This document shows, in pieces, positions 11,026 through 23,460 of a stretch of DNA of 64,000 nt (its first letter is position 1; every line of letters begins with the position of its first letter). A program made the translations under genes and the position numbers. A model generated the notes under the pieces. It was given only the letters and a program-made list of their open reading frames with translations. It ran no database searches and was not told where the DNA came from. The stretch comes from Melampsora larici-populina 98AG31 (Eukaryota > Basidiomycota > Pucciniomycetes > Pucciniales > Melampsoraceae): the NCBI RefSeq assembly GCF_000204055.1, contig NW_006768767.1:3133352-3197351 (forward strand), given 5' to 3'.

Positions 11026-13809
11026 ATGAAGGCAGCTGCTGCACGCACATTTGGCAAGAGTGAGTCATTCTCTTTATATTCATCATCTCATACGAAAACA
11101 ACGATTGACCAGTTCTTTACGTTCTCAGAGGTAAAAGATGCCACATCAGCCCCGGGCAGCACACCAGCCGATGCTTCTCCCGCTACGAACAGTTCTGAGC
11201 CACTCAAGGTCTCTTCACCCGGAACTTTAGTCATTCGAATCGTGGAAGCTTCAGGATTGAAACTTCCTGATGGTGCCGAGCTTCCGGAGCGGATCGAACG
11301 GGCCTTAAAGAGCGATGTTAGCGCCGCATCGTCTGTGACTTCTTTGGCAGGGGCCAACAAAGCACAGCATCGAGTCAGCGTTTATCGAAAACAAAAGTGG
11401 TGGCTTCCTTGTTCGTTCTCCTATTAGCGTAGCTGCTCCATCTTACCGTTTGTGACACTGGATTGACAAATTTTGCGAATGTACCAGATTGTATTTTGAC
11501 TTATGATAAAAACGAGGTCAACTTCTTGAGTACATCCTTACTATGTCTATCCATGAATTCTAATATGCATCCATCTTAGATTCTCGTCGATGCTGTCAGT
11601 GGAGGTTTGGAGAACCCTGGATGGATGTATCGAGCCGACTTGTGAGCTAGACCATTTTAATCACATGCGGTTACCCGAGTTCTCACTTTCGACTTTCTCC
11701 CGACTTTGTTTACCAGCGATGTGTCTCGTGCGGCCGATGTCACTGTATCTGCCTATCTACGTACTGCTCCTGGACATGACCGACAGGACATGGGCAACGA
11801 TCTACTACTTAGTAGCGTCACTTTTTCTCCCAACATCCAGAGCAAGGTAAAGCTCAAGTTTCATGGCATACTCGATAGGCTCTGATTGTTCCACTTTAGG
11901 GCGTTACAGATACGTGGTATCCTGCTGGCAGTGGCGACGGCAAGTTCCATGTCCAAGTGATGTACAAGGCCTCAGCGGTGTGCATTTTGGCTATCTTTCA
12001 AAGACTTTATGAGATGAAGTCTGATCAGAACCTGATCTGTCACTTAGAGCGATCCTTTGACTATTGACTCGTTTGAGCTGCTCAAAGTCATCGGTAAAGG
12101 ATCGTTTGGTAAAGTCATGCAAGTCCGAAAGAAGGACACTGGCCGAATTTACGCTCTCAAGACGATTCGCAAGGCTCACATCGTATCCCGATCGGAGGTT
12201 ACTCATACGCTTGCCGAACGAACCGTCCTGGCTCAAATCTCCAACCCATTCATCGTCCCGCTCAAGTTTTGCTTTCAAAACCCCGACAAACTTTACCTTG
12301 TTCTATCGTCAGTGTTGCTTCGCTCTGCACCTGCCAACAAGTCGTATTTAGGATCCTGATGAGACTAGTCAACCCATCACAGTTTCATCAATGGCGGTGA
12401 GTTATTTCATCATTTGCAGCGTGAAGGTCGATTCAGTGAGGAAAGGTCAAGACTCTACACCGCCGAACTTCTATCCGCTCTTGAGTGTCTCCATTCCATG
12501 GATGTCATTTACCGGTGAGGACACTCTTCAACATGTTCATCAACACGTCCATCTCATAATGAAACTGCATTGGATTTCTATCTGTCAGCGATTTGAAGCC
12601 GGAGAACATCTTGCTAGATTATACGGGTCACATCGCTCTGTGTGATTTTGGTTTATGTAAACTCAACATGGGCGAGGCTGAACGGACCAACAGTGAGTTA
12701 TATTGCTTGCCGTGTATGGTCTTCAAGATACTGATTGTGTACCATTCCCCTGTAGCATTTTGTGGAACGCCCGAGTAAGTCCAAAGCTGCTTTTCTACCA
12801 AAACAACTTATAGCCCACAAGTATCTTACTGGCCATCATGGGCGTCTTAGATATTTGGCACCTGAAGTGATCAAAGGTGAAGGTTACGGTAAAACCATTG
12901 ATTGGTGGACTCTAGGTATACTACTTTACGAGATGCTTTCGGGGTTGCCGCCATACTGTGAGTGGTTTGGATCCACTCTCTGCTCTTATTCCAATACTGT
13001 GATATAACTCTGATTGTATCTTTTTTCATATGTAGATGATGAAGGTATGTAGTGGTTTTAGGCGTGTCACTACCTTTGCTGCGTAGGAAATCGATATTCA
13101 CTCACTGTCATGGCATACTCTAGACCATCACACAATGTACCGCAAGATTTTGAAGGTAGAACAAGTCCCTTCATCCATAAATCCCTTGAATCATTGACCC
13201 ACTCTGTAACTTGGTGTGACTTTTTGCATTGTGTATCTATTTGCGACAGGACCCCCTCACTTTCCCTGCCGAAATCAAGCCCGATGCACGATCCTTACTC
13301 ACCGGGCTCTTAGATCGTGATGCTAACAGTCGCCTTGGTGCCAAAGGCGCCGAGGACATCAAACGCCATCCATTTTTTTCGAAGTCAATTGGTAGGTGTT
13401 GGTTGGCGGATTGTTTAGAGTTCAGCTAACTTTTGATATCTTTCATTAGATTGGGATCGACTGAACTCCAAAGGCTACCGTCCACCATTTAAGCCGAGTG
13501 TAGAGAGCGTGGCTGACGCTAGCAATTTCGATTCCGAGTTCACCAGGTGATCAATAATAAGTTTTGAGCAATTGATTGAAAAGTAGCTGATTCAAAAACT
13601 TTCTGGTATCTCTTAATAGTGAAATGCCGATGGACTCGGTGGTTGAAGATTCTCATTTGAGTGAAACTGTTCAACAGCAATTTGAGTGAGCATGATTCTC
13701 CGGGTTTCTAAAGCTGTCTGAATTACTAATGTCTGTTGATTGCTGGAACGACAGGGGCTTTACTTTCAATCCAACTGGGGAGTATATGAGTGAAAGCGTT
13801 CGAGACTGA
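11026..13809 (+). CDS. YPK1: YPK1/Gad8-type AGC protein kinase
   Basis: A serine/threonine kinase of the fungal SGK-like branch, known in yeasts as the main effector of TORC2 in membrane lipid and stress control. The start [11 protein letters not shown] is followed by a C2-like N-terminal domain ([18 protein letters not shown] ... [17 protein letters not shown] ... [24 protein letters not shown]). The kinase domain starts at [15 protein letters not shown]. It contains the ATP lysine in ALKTIRKAH, the catalytic loop [16 protein letters not shown], the activation loop TFCGTPEYLAPE and [16 protein letters not shown]-terminal hydrophobic motif FEGFTF precedes the TGA at 13807-13809. About a dozen introns were placed in phase, for example exon 11488-11516 between GTTCGT and GTCAAC. 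All catalytic residues are present and no premature stop was found. Sch9 has a similar layout, but the kinase-domain text fits YPK1/Gad8 better. Confidence 0.93.
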
Positions 13810-14752
13810 TTTGTTAGATGGTAAAGGAACCATACTCAGTCCATACGTAGTCAATCACGCCGTAGTCCGTTCTCAGAAGAAAACTGCATTTATCTCGTCA
13901 CTGATCATACATTCATCGTTGTAATCTGCATGTCTTGCATTTTTGTGTGATCTCATCCTGCAAATCCATCTTCTATTTTGCCTTGAAGACATGCATTGAC
14001 CATTGTGAGAAGTCATGACACATCTCAGTTAAGCTATCTGTGTGCCCTTGAAGAAGACTCATCCATGAAACGTTCTGATCCTGAACTGTGTTCTTCGGCT
14101 GCACATATCTTTTGTAATCTTGATATCAAGTATTCAGATGATCATGTGTCACAGATATTGTTCAATCTTTCACATGTGAGATACTATATGGAGTGGTGGA
14201 ATTCTTCACAGAGGTGTTCACACTTACTGGATCAATGTAAAGCACAGTTGTGGGATGATACCAAGAAGTGATGTGATGAAAAATCTGTATGGTTGGTAGT
14301 CCCAACGATACCGCAACCGCTCCACAATTTTTTGAGGTTGCGGAGCGGTTGCGTTGTGATTTTTGTAACCGCAACAGCCACCCCGGGAATCAACTCGTTT
14401 GAAACCCAATTGAGCGGAATTTTGCAGAGCATTCCAAGGCGGAAGGAACAGGCGAGCGATGTGGAGCGGAGCAAAAGCGAGCACAAATTTCGCACGCTGC
14501 TGAATTCACCACTTTCACACGTCCCAATGCAGCTTGACGTGTGACAAGCACAGCTACTGGCGTACAATACCATACAGATGTGTACTTATGTGCAATGACA
14601 GCCTTATCGCTTTCCTCCTCCTCAACCCCATGATACCAAACCATAGAAGCCCCAAAGTCCGCCAATATTTGATTGCCTTTGCCGTCTGAGCCTAAACACA
14701 TGCAATTTATGAGCCTCATTGAGATTTAAATAACCAACTAGGAAACGATCAA
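13810..14752. other. Intergenic region with a GC-rich hairpin
   Basis: 3' flank of the kinase gene. Around 14312-14353 CGCAACCGCTCC and GGAGCGGTTGCG can form a stable stem. Near 14394, AATCAACTCGTTTGAAACCC begins a repeat found again, inverted, at about 15962-15990. No convincing gene is present. Confidence 0.5.
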
Positions 14753-15613
14753 GTGTCACTGCGCACACTTCGATTCATCAACCAAATGCCCACACAAAAT
14801 TACATGAGATCTATTGGCCTATTTGAGATCCGCCGCACAGCTCAGAAATCACTGCAAGGCATCTCTACAGAACACGAGACTTCCCAACATTTATCATCTT
14901 TCATAAACTTCATCAACATCATGCTTTTACGCCAACTGGTCGAGCAGTTGTATACCCTAGACCGCCGAACTTACGACACCCTCACCATCAAGCAACTAAC
15001 TGCATTCACCACACTTTCCGCTGAGTTCTTAACCAGGACAGACGGAGTCTATGTCACCAGACCAACTCAACTACCCATAGAGTTCCTGACCTATTCCCTT
15101 GCCCCGGCTCAGCCAGCCGCTGCTTGGGCATCCCTATGGTATTTCATGCATGATACCCTTCCCTCCTGCGTCTACGATCCCAGCATCATCCCAAAAAACG
15201 GGATTCCCTCCAAAAGTCGTCAAAACAGCCAAAAAGCTCTGACTATACCCAAACGAACATTTCATCCACCCACGTCTCATTGTCTTTCATGCACATCAGA
15301 TTCAGGCGACCCCATCCGACTAGATATACGCCCACAGCTTTACGGCTACTTGTTTGATATAGGGGGAATCGAAAGTGTGCAGACCTTCTCCGCATACTGT
15401 GATAGTAAGTATCCACGATTCATCCTTCATCATGCAAACCAACTCTCCAATGTATGTACTGTTCTTTTTGAGGGCGGTACAGGCTGCGACACAGTACTGT
15501 CGAGTATTGACAGCGCTCGCTTTGGCGCGCACTCGGATGTGCTCGCCAGTTTCATTGATTACGACATGCTCTCGAATTTTGGTGTCCGGGTTCGAAATTT
15601 CCTCGAATTCTGA
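14753..15613 (+). pseudogene. CxC5-like cysteine-cluster protein (KDZ-associated type), partial
   Basis: An open frame of up to 286 codons. The N-terminal 150 residues are helical-looking (LLRQLVEQLYTLDRRTYDTL). They are followed by FHPPTSHCLSCTSDSGDP, then LYGYLFDIGGIESVQ and SAYCDSKYP. The order 'C-x-x-C, LY..., YC...Y' resembles the CxC5 cysteine cluster of proteins that accompany KDZ transposases in basidiomycetes. In this copy the second cysteine of the YC-x-x-C pair would be serine unless an intron starts at GTAAGT (15401). The last 30 codons enter a dispersed repeat (15576-15660), so the original C-terminus has been replaced. The stated family is my recognition of a pattern, not a search result; the copy is probably a fragment. 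Confidence 0.4.
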
Positions 15614-15990
15614 ATCTTTTTCACAACTCGTTTGCATTATGTTTGCCAATTTCCCTTGAGTACCCTACAATACATACACATACACAGCACTTTCAAAACC
15701 TTTGATCCCAACCGTTTGACCACATATTTCACCGCTTATCATGTTCCTGCTGGACTGCTTTTTTTGGCTTGATTGAGACTTGACCAATGAGGATGAAGGT
15801 GAGGAATGGTGAAAGGGGATGGTGCTGTATGATGTGACTGTACATACACGGGGCCAGCCAAGTACAGAGTACACCCTGAGGGGAATTGGCAAACATAATG
15901 TGAACAAGTTGTGAACAAGATTCACGATTTGAGGAAATTTCGAACCCAGACACTGAAATTAAGCCCAATTGGGTTTCAAACGAGTTGATT
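15576..15990. repeat. Inverted repeat arms, related to a third copy at 14394
   Basis: 15588-15660 (GTCCGGGTTCGAAATTTCCT onward, to GCCAATTTCCCTTGAG) recurs inverted at 15881-15950. The right arm extends to GAATCAACTCGTTTGAAACC in inverse orientation near 15962-15990, which matches 14394-14420. About 220 bases separate the arms. It is likely a piece of a dispersed element. Confidence 0.65.
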
Positions 15991-16540
15991 CCTGTGGTGA
16001 GACTTGTGTTTGATTGCGTAGCCTGCGCAGCGCACTCCACAGGTCTAAAAACCCATAGCGGAGTGAGCGCAGCACAAACCACCGGGGCAGGGTTGACTCC
16101 GCTATATTGCGGAGCAAACCCCGGTACCCAGGTCCTGCATTTCAATCAGCTGTATTGATAGCGTGGGTACAGGGTTGGTTGAACTTAAGCCACTTGTTTC
16201 ACCTTCCACTCAATCCATCATCCTCAATTCATACAATTCATTGCTCAAGATGTATGTGACTTGGATCTATCTTCTTCATGTGGACAACAGCACCTGGCCA
16301 CCTCGAGGTCAGCCAACCTGTGGTTATTTCAGTACAAGTTTTGTAATCAACTTCTTCAGGTTAGTTGCCAATTCACGATTCTCACTTCAAAGCAATTGAC
16401 CACATCACTAAGTCTAATCCCTTTGTATCTTAATCTCGAATACCATTACCATCACCATCACCAATATTTCCACCTCACAAAGCTCAACCAAGAGCTCTCT
16501 CCAAGTTCCAGGTAAGGACTCAGCTTCATCAACTAGAACT
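15991..16540. other. Spacer with GC-rich repeat debris and a probable leader
   Basis: Contains short inverted GCGGAG/CTCCGC words (16015-16110) like those near 14312. It then has pyrimidine-rich sequence and an ACCATCACCATCACC run (16448) that may be the leader of the following ORF. No gene is recognised. Confidence 0.4.
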
Positions 16541-17071
16541 ATGCAACCTGCCAGTCCTTCTTTTATCCAAGCTGGCTTCGTGGTCCCTCCAAAAGACTCC
16601 CGTACTGCCATTACTTTGACGTTGACCTCAGGTGATGAATCGACTGGTCCTCTTGGTCTTCAACAAGCATCACCTCAACCTCCTGCAAAAAAGATACCAA
16701 GTAAGGCTGTTAACCCAAAGGCTAGGCCCACTGCAACCGGCAAGGTATGTTTTTATCTTCATGATCAATCAAGAAGACACCTGACTAAGGCCTCCTTTTA
16801 CCAAACCCAATCTTTGGCCAGTAAGCGTGCCAGGTCACCAACATCTTCAGGACAAGCAACGAATGTGTCACCCCAATCAGCCAACAGATCAAAAATGAAC
16901 AAAAGATCAGAATTGAATGTAAGTCATTGCTGTTTTCTAATCTATGACAGAGACACTGGGTAATGCTAACAGTTATTCTTTATATAGCCCTATGAAGTCC
17001 CTGACAAAGTTGACCTATCTCAAGATTCTGAAGTCAAGTACGTTGGGACCAACATTCACTGTGCCCGTTGA
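16541..17071 (+). CDS. Basic Ser/Thr-rich protein, probable N-terminal fragment
   Basis: Begins MQPASPSFIQAGF. Exon 16541-16918 ends at GTAAGT and can be joined in phase to 16988 (after TTTATATAG), giving NPYEVPDKVDLSQDSEVK before the stop at 17069-17071. The region KRARSPTSSGQATNVSPQS is basic and low-complexity, as in the N-termini of lineage-specific rust proteins with a DNA-binding look. No conserved domain is visible and the continuation is missing, so this may be a truncated member of a repeated family. Confidence 0.35.
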
Positions 17072-17902
17072 AAGCGCCCTTGCCATTGAGGGCGCAACAG
17101 TGTGTAGCAAAACTCTGCTGTTTTTGTCCATGCCCAAAGAATCACAAAGTTCAGACGGGTGCTCGCATCCGCGCAGTACTAAGCCATCTTCAACTGATTT
17201 TTTAGCTGCGCATGTGCTCACGAGCCGCTCATCAGCTCAAACTCAAACTTATGAGCAAGTGCTCAACCTGTGCTCAAGCTGAAAATCTGACATGCAAGAA
17301 CGGTCTCCATCTAACACATAAGTGAAGGAAGGTTGAGCTTGGTAAGCCCTTGTACATACATACCCGTGCCCCTTTGGAGCTGTGTTTCCATGATGGCGCA
17401 AAGACGCACTTGTGAGACCGCGACTGAGATCAGCGTACCAGTATCAAGTCACTGAATTTTTGTATTGTCTGGTTTATGTGTTCTCATCACTTTGTAAAAG
17501 TAAAATTCATATTGCAACTCTTTGACCCGATTTTAAATGTGTAAGATTTTGAAAACATACATTTTCAACATATCATTCTCCAGTTGAAAAACACAAGAAT
17601 TGAAATTATAGCATGAATCAAAGAGGCAAAATGAATCATATGAATACAATCTATGGTAATTGTGGTGTAATTTTTGAGATACAGTCCTGAAGGATAGATG
17701 AGGAAATGATTGACATTAATGCACAAAATGATTAATAATGCAGAATTAATGCAGAATTAATCATTTTGTGAAATAAATGTAATCATTTTTCACCTCGGAA
17801 AAATACATTATATTTGCAGTGAGAAGAGCTCGGTCGGTGGGCAACAGCTTAGAAAGGAAGATTGGGCAGTAAAAGTTTGCCGGCAAACCTTTCTTTACCC
17901 AA
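17072..17902. other. Intergenic, AT-rich, with short repeats
   Basis: Holds a possible stem at 17078-17093 (GCGCCC / GGGCGC), repeated TGCTCA words near 17210-17280 and a duplicated GCAGAATTAAT near 17740-17760. No gene is seen. Confidence 0.4.
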
Positions 17903-18912
17903 CTAACTACAATTTTTGGCTTTGGTTGCAGGCTTTTGTTGTGAGTCCAGACAACTGAAAGCCCATCTCACACCGTTGGTATCTTTTTGATACTTGCGAG
18001 ATAAGGAGTCAATCAGATGCAAAAATTGGGAGTATTTGCTGCTCCTCCAGTGTAATCCAACTGCACCTATTTTGTTGGTTTCTTTGTCTTCTTCAGTCTT
18101 GGAGCAACACTCGGCGCTAGGTAGCAATGCTGTCGGAACCATATCTAGACATGTCTCTATGGTATCTTGACGGCACTCAAGAAGCTATAATTGGAAGATT
18201 GGAATAGTAAAAAGAAAAAGTGAATATGGCAACTTACCTTGGTTCGCCTTTTCCTCTGTTTCTCCTTACTGCAAATGTTTAGGCCCTTCTTCATCGCCTT
18301 GGTCTGTCCTCGCAGCCATCTTTCAAAAACTCCCAGAGCGAGAAGATTGCCATCATGCTTAGGATTGATGCTATAGTCAAGGAAAGCCCCCTCTCCTTTA
18401 GCTCTCTGGAAATGTTTCACAACAAAATATAGCACAGTTTGATTCCAGGGGGCATTTTCGGATAGTTTCCATGCAAAAGTCAAACGTGGAATACAAAAAA
18501 TTTCCAGTTCATGCAGAAATTGATGTTTGTGAATACTCCAGCAATCCTTTTGTCAACATGAGATTCTAGAAGACGGTGACAACGAGGTAGCTGGCTGTGA
18601 GGGAAGTGAAAATATGGTCATGTATTCCATTATCTTGTCGTAAGTGAGCTGCGGCAGTTGTGCAATCTTGTCTGGAGTGGGTTTGGGGGGGTAAGGTGCC
18701 TCCAGTGTAGTACGACCAAGTAAATACTTCAAGAAGTCAGTTGATGCCTGATAGAAAGCTGTGTTCTGAGGGGGTAACCAATCAACTACGGCACAATTTT
18801 TAGCCTTAATCAAGCCCACTGGTCTGTCATCCTTCCAAAACATTGACCCAGTTGGAAGGTCATGGTCTGGGAATGAGAGAGAAATTAGGAAACTTCTGTT
18901 GACCAGCATCAT
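17903..18912 (-). pseudogene. WRS-family protein, copy A, one in-frame TGA
   Basis: The minus-strand frame covers DLPTGSMFWKDDRPVGLIK ... LTYDKIMEYMTIFSL and SSRISC, then TGA (18555-18553). It continues in the same frame with QKDCWSIHKHQFLHELEIF and LTFAWKLSENAPWNQTVLYF. An intron (donor GTAAGT near 18237, acceptor TTATAG near 18180) leads in phase to LLECRQDTIETCLDM and LHWRSSKYSQFLHLID. The block TF.W......WN...  ...ERW and the WRS..YS.FLH.ID motif match copy B (19673-20745) and, more loosely, the gene at 29708-32499. I recall such proteins as a high-copy family of unknown function in Puccinia genomes. The stop is explained by CGA to TGA. Confidence 0.6.
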
Positions 18913-19672
18913 CTATTGTCATCGTATGCTCACCGTCTATCGTCCTTATCGGGTTCCGATATTGGTGGAAATAGGTGTAGACAGGTGGAGAGGAAATGGA
19001 TGTGAGTTGGCTGGAAGGAGTTGATTCAAAGCAGAACAAGTAGGGACATGAAATCAGAAAATATCCAATCCTTTATATCAAGATACCCTTTGATCATCTC
19101 AATGGGGTGTCTCAGATGTCTCTTAAGATTTCAATTGGGTGTCTTCAAGTTGACACTTTGAAATAATCTCAAACTTCGAGATAACCTCAAGGCAATCACT
19201 TAGATCAGAAGCTTCTGATCATAGAACAAACTATGTTAAATTGGTTCTTGCGTCTCTAAAGAGGCTCAACAATCATTTACGTATACTGCTTTGATCACCT
19301 ATCATCTGTCTAAGGCAGAGAGATTTTAATCAACTTCCAGCCTTTTAAATCGCACACAATTTCTAAAACAAATAGTCATTGTTATGTCTTGGTCACAAAA
19401 GGGAGGTGCAAGTAGATACAATGGAAGCAAGAAGGAGATCAAAATAATTACAGTGACTAGCCAGACACCCATAATTGAATTATAGAGACAGGAAATGTAA
19501 GCAACACAACAAAACTTGGGTCATCAATATAAAATAAACAATTTAATGATCTCACGAAAATAACATTTGAGTTGTGTAATGAAGATAAAATGTTATTTGA
19601 AGCTACTTAAGAGTCACGGCTTTCCCAGTCTATAGCCCGACAAACCAATGTATCAATTCTGTAATCTGTATT
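18913..19672. other. Intergenic
   Basis: AT-rich; no ORF of note. It includes the probable 5' flank of copy A and the 3' flank of copy B. Direct repeats of GGGTGTCT occur near 19106 and 19137. Confidence 0.4.
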
Positions 19673-20745
19673 TTAAAGTTTGAGGCCCAGATTCTGAGCC
19701 TTAGAGAGTGCAGCCCAGTAGTTCTGACATGTCAGAGATCGTGGAAATCCCTTAGGTGGATAAGAAGTCTCTTTCATGAGACCGGTCATCTCCCGATGGT
19801 TTCTGCGATCCAATACTTTGACTGCAGTGCCACAGTTACAGAATGTGGTTTGGGTGGTTTTGTATAAAGTATCAAGATGCCCTAGGAATGTGACAAATGT
19901 GGCTGATCTCCACGGTAGAAATAGTCGATAACGCTTGTCAGATTCATTTACTTCATCTTCAGAATGACATCTAACATCTGAAAGTATATTGTATAACCCT
20001 TTTTCTGTTGGAAAGAACTTTTTCAGTGCCTTCAAATGGAATTTGCAAACCTATAAAATGGGATTGTATGTCAATTCACTCATTCTATACATACATGCCT
20101 TGATGCTTCAAGACTCACTTGTTTTTGAGCCCTTTTTCTTGCTTCTTTTTCTTGATCCTTGTTTTTTGTGTGAGGTCTGTGCTCGGGAATCTCTGAATCC
20201 TGCTCAGAAACTGCTTTGTTTGTTTGAGAAACATATTTTTGTTTTTTGTTTTCAAACCACCTTTCCAGAAGAAGCCTGCAATCCTCAGTGGTAACTTCAC
20301 GGGTATCAACCATATACTTATCTGCACCACCTCTGAAATAACACTTTTCCCACTCATGCAAGAAGAGCATAGCAACAGCATCATTCCAAGAAGAGTTCAT
20401 CAAACTTGTCCAGTCAAAAGTACACCGCGAAAATCCGGCCAAGGCAAAGGCGCCTTCACATGTCTTGAGCTCATTAATCGAATACTTCAGGTTTGAATTT
20501 CTAGACGGTATCTGAGAGGCAAACACTATTGGCTCAAAGTGAGACATTGCTTCTTTGGCGGCATCTATCTCAACAGCACGGAGAAGGCTGGGCTTTGCTG
20601 TTGGGTGTAATTCTATGCATTGCAAAAGAGCCAACCCAACATGTTTCTCAATCTCCAAGCGCTTGTCCAGTTTGCGCTGCTCCCATTGCTGTGCCTCTGT
20701 CTCTGAAGGCAGATAGGAAAAATCGCTAAAAGAGCTTTTCGACAT
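19673..20745 (-). CDS. WRS-family protein, copy B
   Basis: Two exons, 20745-20095 and 20050-19673, joined in phase (CAT|GTATGT ... TTATAG|GTT), about 342 residues, open throughout. After an N-terminal helical region come SRCTFDWTSLMNSSWNDAVA, then LLLERWFENKKQ, a Lys-rich coiled stretch (KDQEKEARKRAQKQ), RLFLPWRSATFVTFLGHLD and CQNYWAALSKAQNLGLKL. The order and spacing of these blocks match copy A, 1.8 kb downstream on the same strand, so the two are tandem paralogues. The function is unknown. The ATG at 20745 lies only 46 bases after the Tnp2-type frame, which may mean both belong to one mobile unit. Confidence 0.6.
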
Positions 20746-20791
20746 TTCTCCTCAGCCTTTACGTTGAATACCAAGAAGCAGTTTTACATAA

Positions 20792-23460
20792 TCATGAATG
20801 GCTTAGAGACGGGTTTGTGTTGAGAAGGATTTGGTTGAGTATGTGCATACTTCTCCAAGCAAGATTGTTCATGTCTGTGACTCTTCTGCTTATTTGTTGG
20901 GATATTTGTTTGTTCTTGTATTTGCGTTGCTCTAAGATATCAAGTTTGCCGTCGGAATTTTTGGGTTGAGAATTTGAATCTTCTGAGCTTTCATATGATG
21001 CTGCTGCACTGGTGGAATGATTGGGAATGCTTGAAGGCCCAGCGATGGGCAGATTGGGAGGTATATCGGCTTGAGAGGCAAGTGATATATCAGGACAATT
21101 GACTTGAGATTTGATGGATTCCCGGACTTGCGGGGCTTTGCCTTTGTGTGCAGTGGATTGAATGGGAAGTCTTGACGGCCCAGCAACAGGAAAATGGAGG
21201 GGCAAGCTGCGCCATTCATCCGCCTTGAGCTTTCCAAAGCTTTTGTTGCCAAGCGATCTGATGGGACGGTTGATCCAAGTCGGTACATGTATTCGGGGAA
21301 GTAGGGTATTAATTTTTTTCAACATAGCTTGATCAAAGACGATCTCTTCCGGATCGCAAGGCTCGACCCATTGACCTTCCCAGCTGTGAAGTTCAAAATC
21401 GAGATCATTGGATGAGCTGGTTGTCCCAAACTCCATATTCTGAAATTGATCTTCTTGCTGGTTTCCTATTTCTTGAGGTTGAGGAATAAATAGTTCCTTT
21501 GCTGTTCTGGCCAAGTCACCCAATAGTTCCCGTACGTCCTGAACGTTCGATGCCGGTGGAAGAGAATCACAATCTTCTTGATCAGACATAGACCAGAAAA
21601 CTCAACAGTGACGTTGCAATAGCCCCAATAAAAGGTTATGCATTGAATCCACTACTTGACAGTCAATCAGCTTCCAGTAACTAAGCTCATTGAGTACTGA
21701 GTAGCGAACACCAAATTTCTTGAAAATCGCTTCACGTTTCTTTGGATCATGGGCGTCACGACACGCAAATGCAAGTTTCTGGTGATGTGATGATGTTTGT
21801 CGGCGCCAGGTATTTGGGTCCAGGTTTTTGATTTCTTGTAGGGTAAGGAAACAAAAAGAACAAAAATTTGTCGCGTTGTGACTAGCGAATCCCAACGATC
21901 CACGCAATGCTGGAAGATCAGCGATCAAGACAAGCAGAGCCGCACGGATTCGGCGATCATTGGGGTGTGACGGGGTTTGATTCAAGAATATTCCCTCATA
22001 CCAAAGGGATTGTAGCTGCGTGACAACTGGGGATAGTATATGATTAGATTGTTCAAGGGATGGCTCTTTGGGCCCCGGAGCAATACCAGCCAGAAACAGA
22101 TTTTCTGGAAGATATCGCATACGAATCGGAAGAGTAAGGCAAACGAGTACAATGAAAGTGATTGACGCTTTGTGGCCAGAGGTTTTATTTCCGAATGGGT
22201 TGATACCATCGATAAACATGCCAAACGTGAGATTAACGCTATGCGCGGTGAATTGAGTCCCGTCGTCGTTGCGAAAGTTTTTCCATTCATACGACTGGTG
22301 GATGTCATTGAAATCAGCTTCTGAGTTGTATGGTTTGCGAGATTCGTCTAAAGATTCATCTAAAGCTTCTTCTATATTCTGCCGACTAATAAGGCGAGAG
22401 ACCCAGGTGTGGAGGTTTTGAACACCATATTGGCGGACCGGTACGGGAGTATCTCGAAAATTCTTGAATAGCGGCGTCGAGCAAGTAACCTCTGTTTCGT
22501 CGGAACTACCTACTTCATCAGGTGGATCAGGCTGGAACAACCCGGGTACTTCATTCACTCGACGGGTACACGCTTTGGGAGTATGATCGATGTGGTACAT
22601 CGCAAAACACATAGGACAAGTATTGAAAATGATAAGATCGGGATCGAGTTGAAAATTTGAAAAGATTGTACGGATATCGCGTGGCATCTCATCGAACACA
22701 AGTTGATCTAGAAATGTGAGCGGAGTTGTTTCTTCAGTTGAGCAACCAGTTCCGTATGTTTTGACAAGGGTCGTGAAGCCTTGAAGTACGCTTAAAAGCC
22801 AGTTGGCAGTGGATAAAGATATGTTTTCGAACACTACTAGAATCGCCGTAACAAAGAGAGGGAAGATCAAGACAGGATTCGCGGTTTCGAGGTGATTTTC
22901 CATATACGAACCTACAAAAACAGAAGTGGAGCAGTCTTAAGTTACTTGCCTTGAAACAATTGACAAAACACATAGAAACTACAAAAAAACTTACTTGTGT
23001 CATGAACGGGTATGTCTGGGTTCGATCGACCAGTCTCAGCTCCGTGGTTTCTTGAAGTGCTGGACAAAGCGTGATCTGATTGCATCGGCATTTGAATATC
23101 TGATTGGTCTGTTGAAGATTCCATCTGAGCAGAGATAGGCAAGCTAGAGCCTTGGGAGAGACGGTTTGAAGATTCATCGCCAAAAATTCCGGTGCTAGAT
23201 AGACGTAGATTTTGAATAAGAGTATCGAGGGGTCCGGCAACACCTGCCACAGGATCTGGCTTGTTGATGGGCTCCTCGGGTAACTCATTTGTCAATGTGA
23301 CACGGCGACGCTTGTCGTCAAGTTGATGGGCCCGGGCAAGATGTTGGAAGATCTTATTTCCAAGTTGATGCTGACCGTCAGCGTCAACATATTCAACTTC
23401 GCCGCATCTCCGACTGATACACTTGCAGTAGACCTTGCGATAACTTTTACCTGAAGGCAT
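20792..23460 (-). pseudogene. Tnp2/CACTA-type (Plavaka-like) transposase, truncated and broken by TGA
   Basis: Exon 1 (23460-22995) begins MPSGKSYRKVYCKC and contains HQLGNKIFQHLARAHQ. The donor GTAAGT joins TTTTTGTAG to exon 2 (22911 onward). Exon 2 has classical Tnp2 blocks: LTFGMFIDGINPFGNKTSGH, RYLPENLFLAGIAPGPKEP, LWYEGIFLNQTPSHP, RAALLVLIADLPALRGSLGF and NFCSFCFLTLQEIKNLD, then VVDSMHNLLLGLLQRHC and TGA (21604-21602). The same frame continues with VFWSMSDQEDCDSLPP and LPRIHVPTWINRPI ... GKLKADEWRSL, the usual family order. The expected C-terminal half after KADEWRSL is missing. It is replaced by a Pro/Ser-rich tail with repeated AGPSRLP/AGPSSIP motifs. The enzyme is therefore inactive here. 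Confidence 0.85.

Noticed and set aside
22734..23288. 184-codon minus-strand ORF
   Set aside because: It overlaps the Tnp2-type gene in another frame; the transposase frame carries the conserved blocks and a phase-correct intron.
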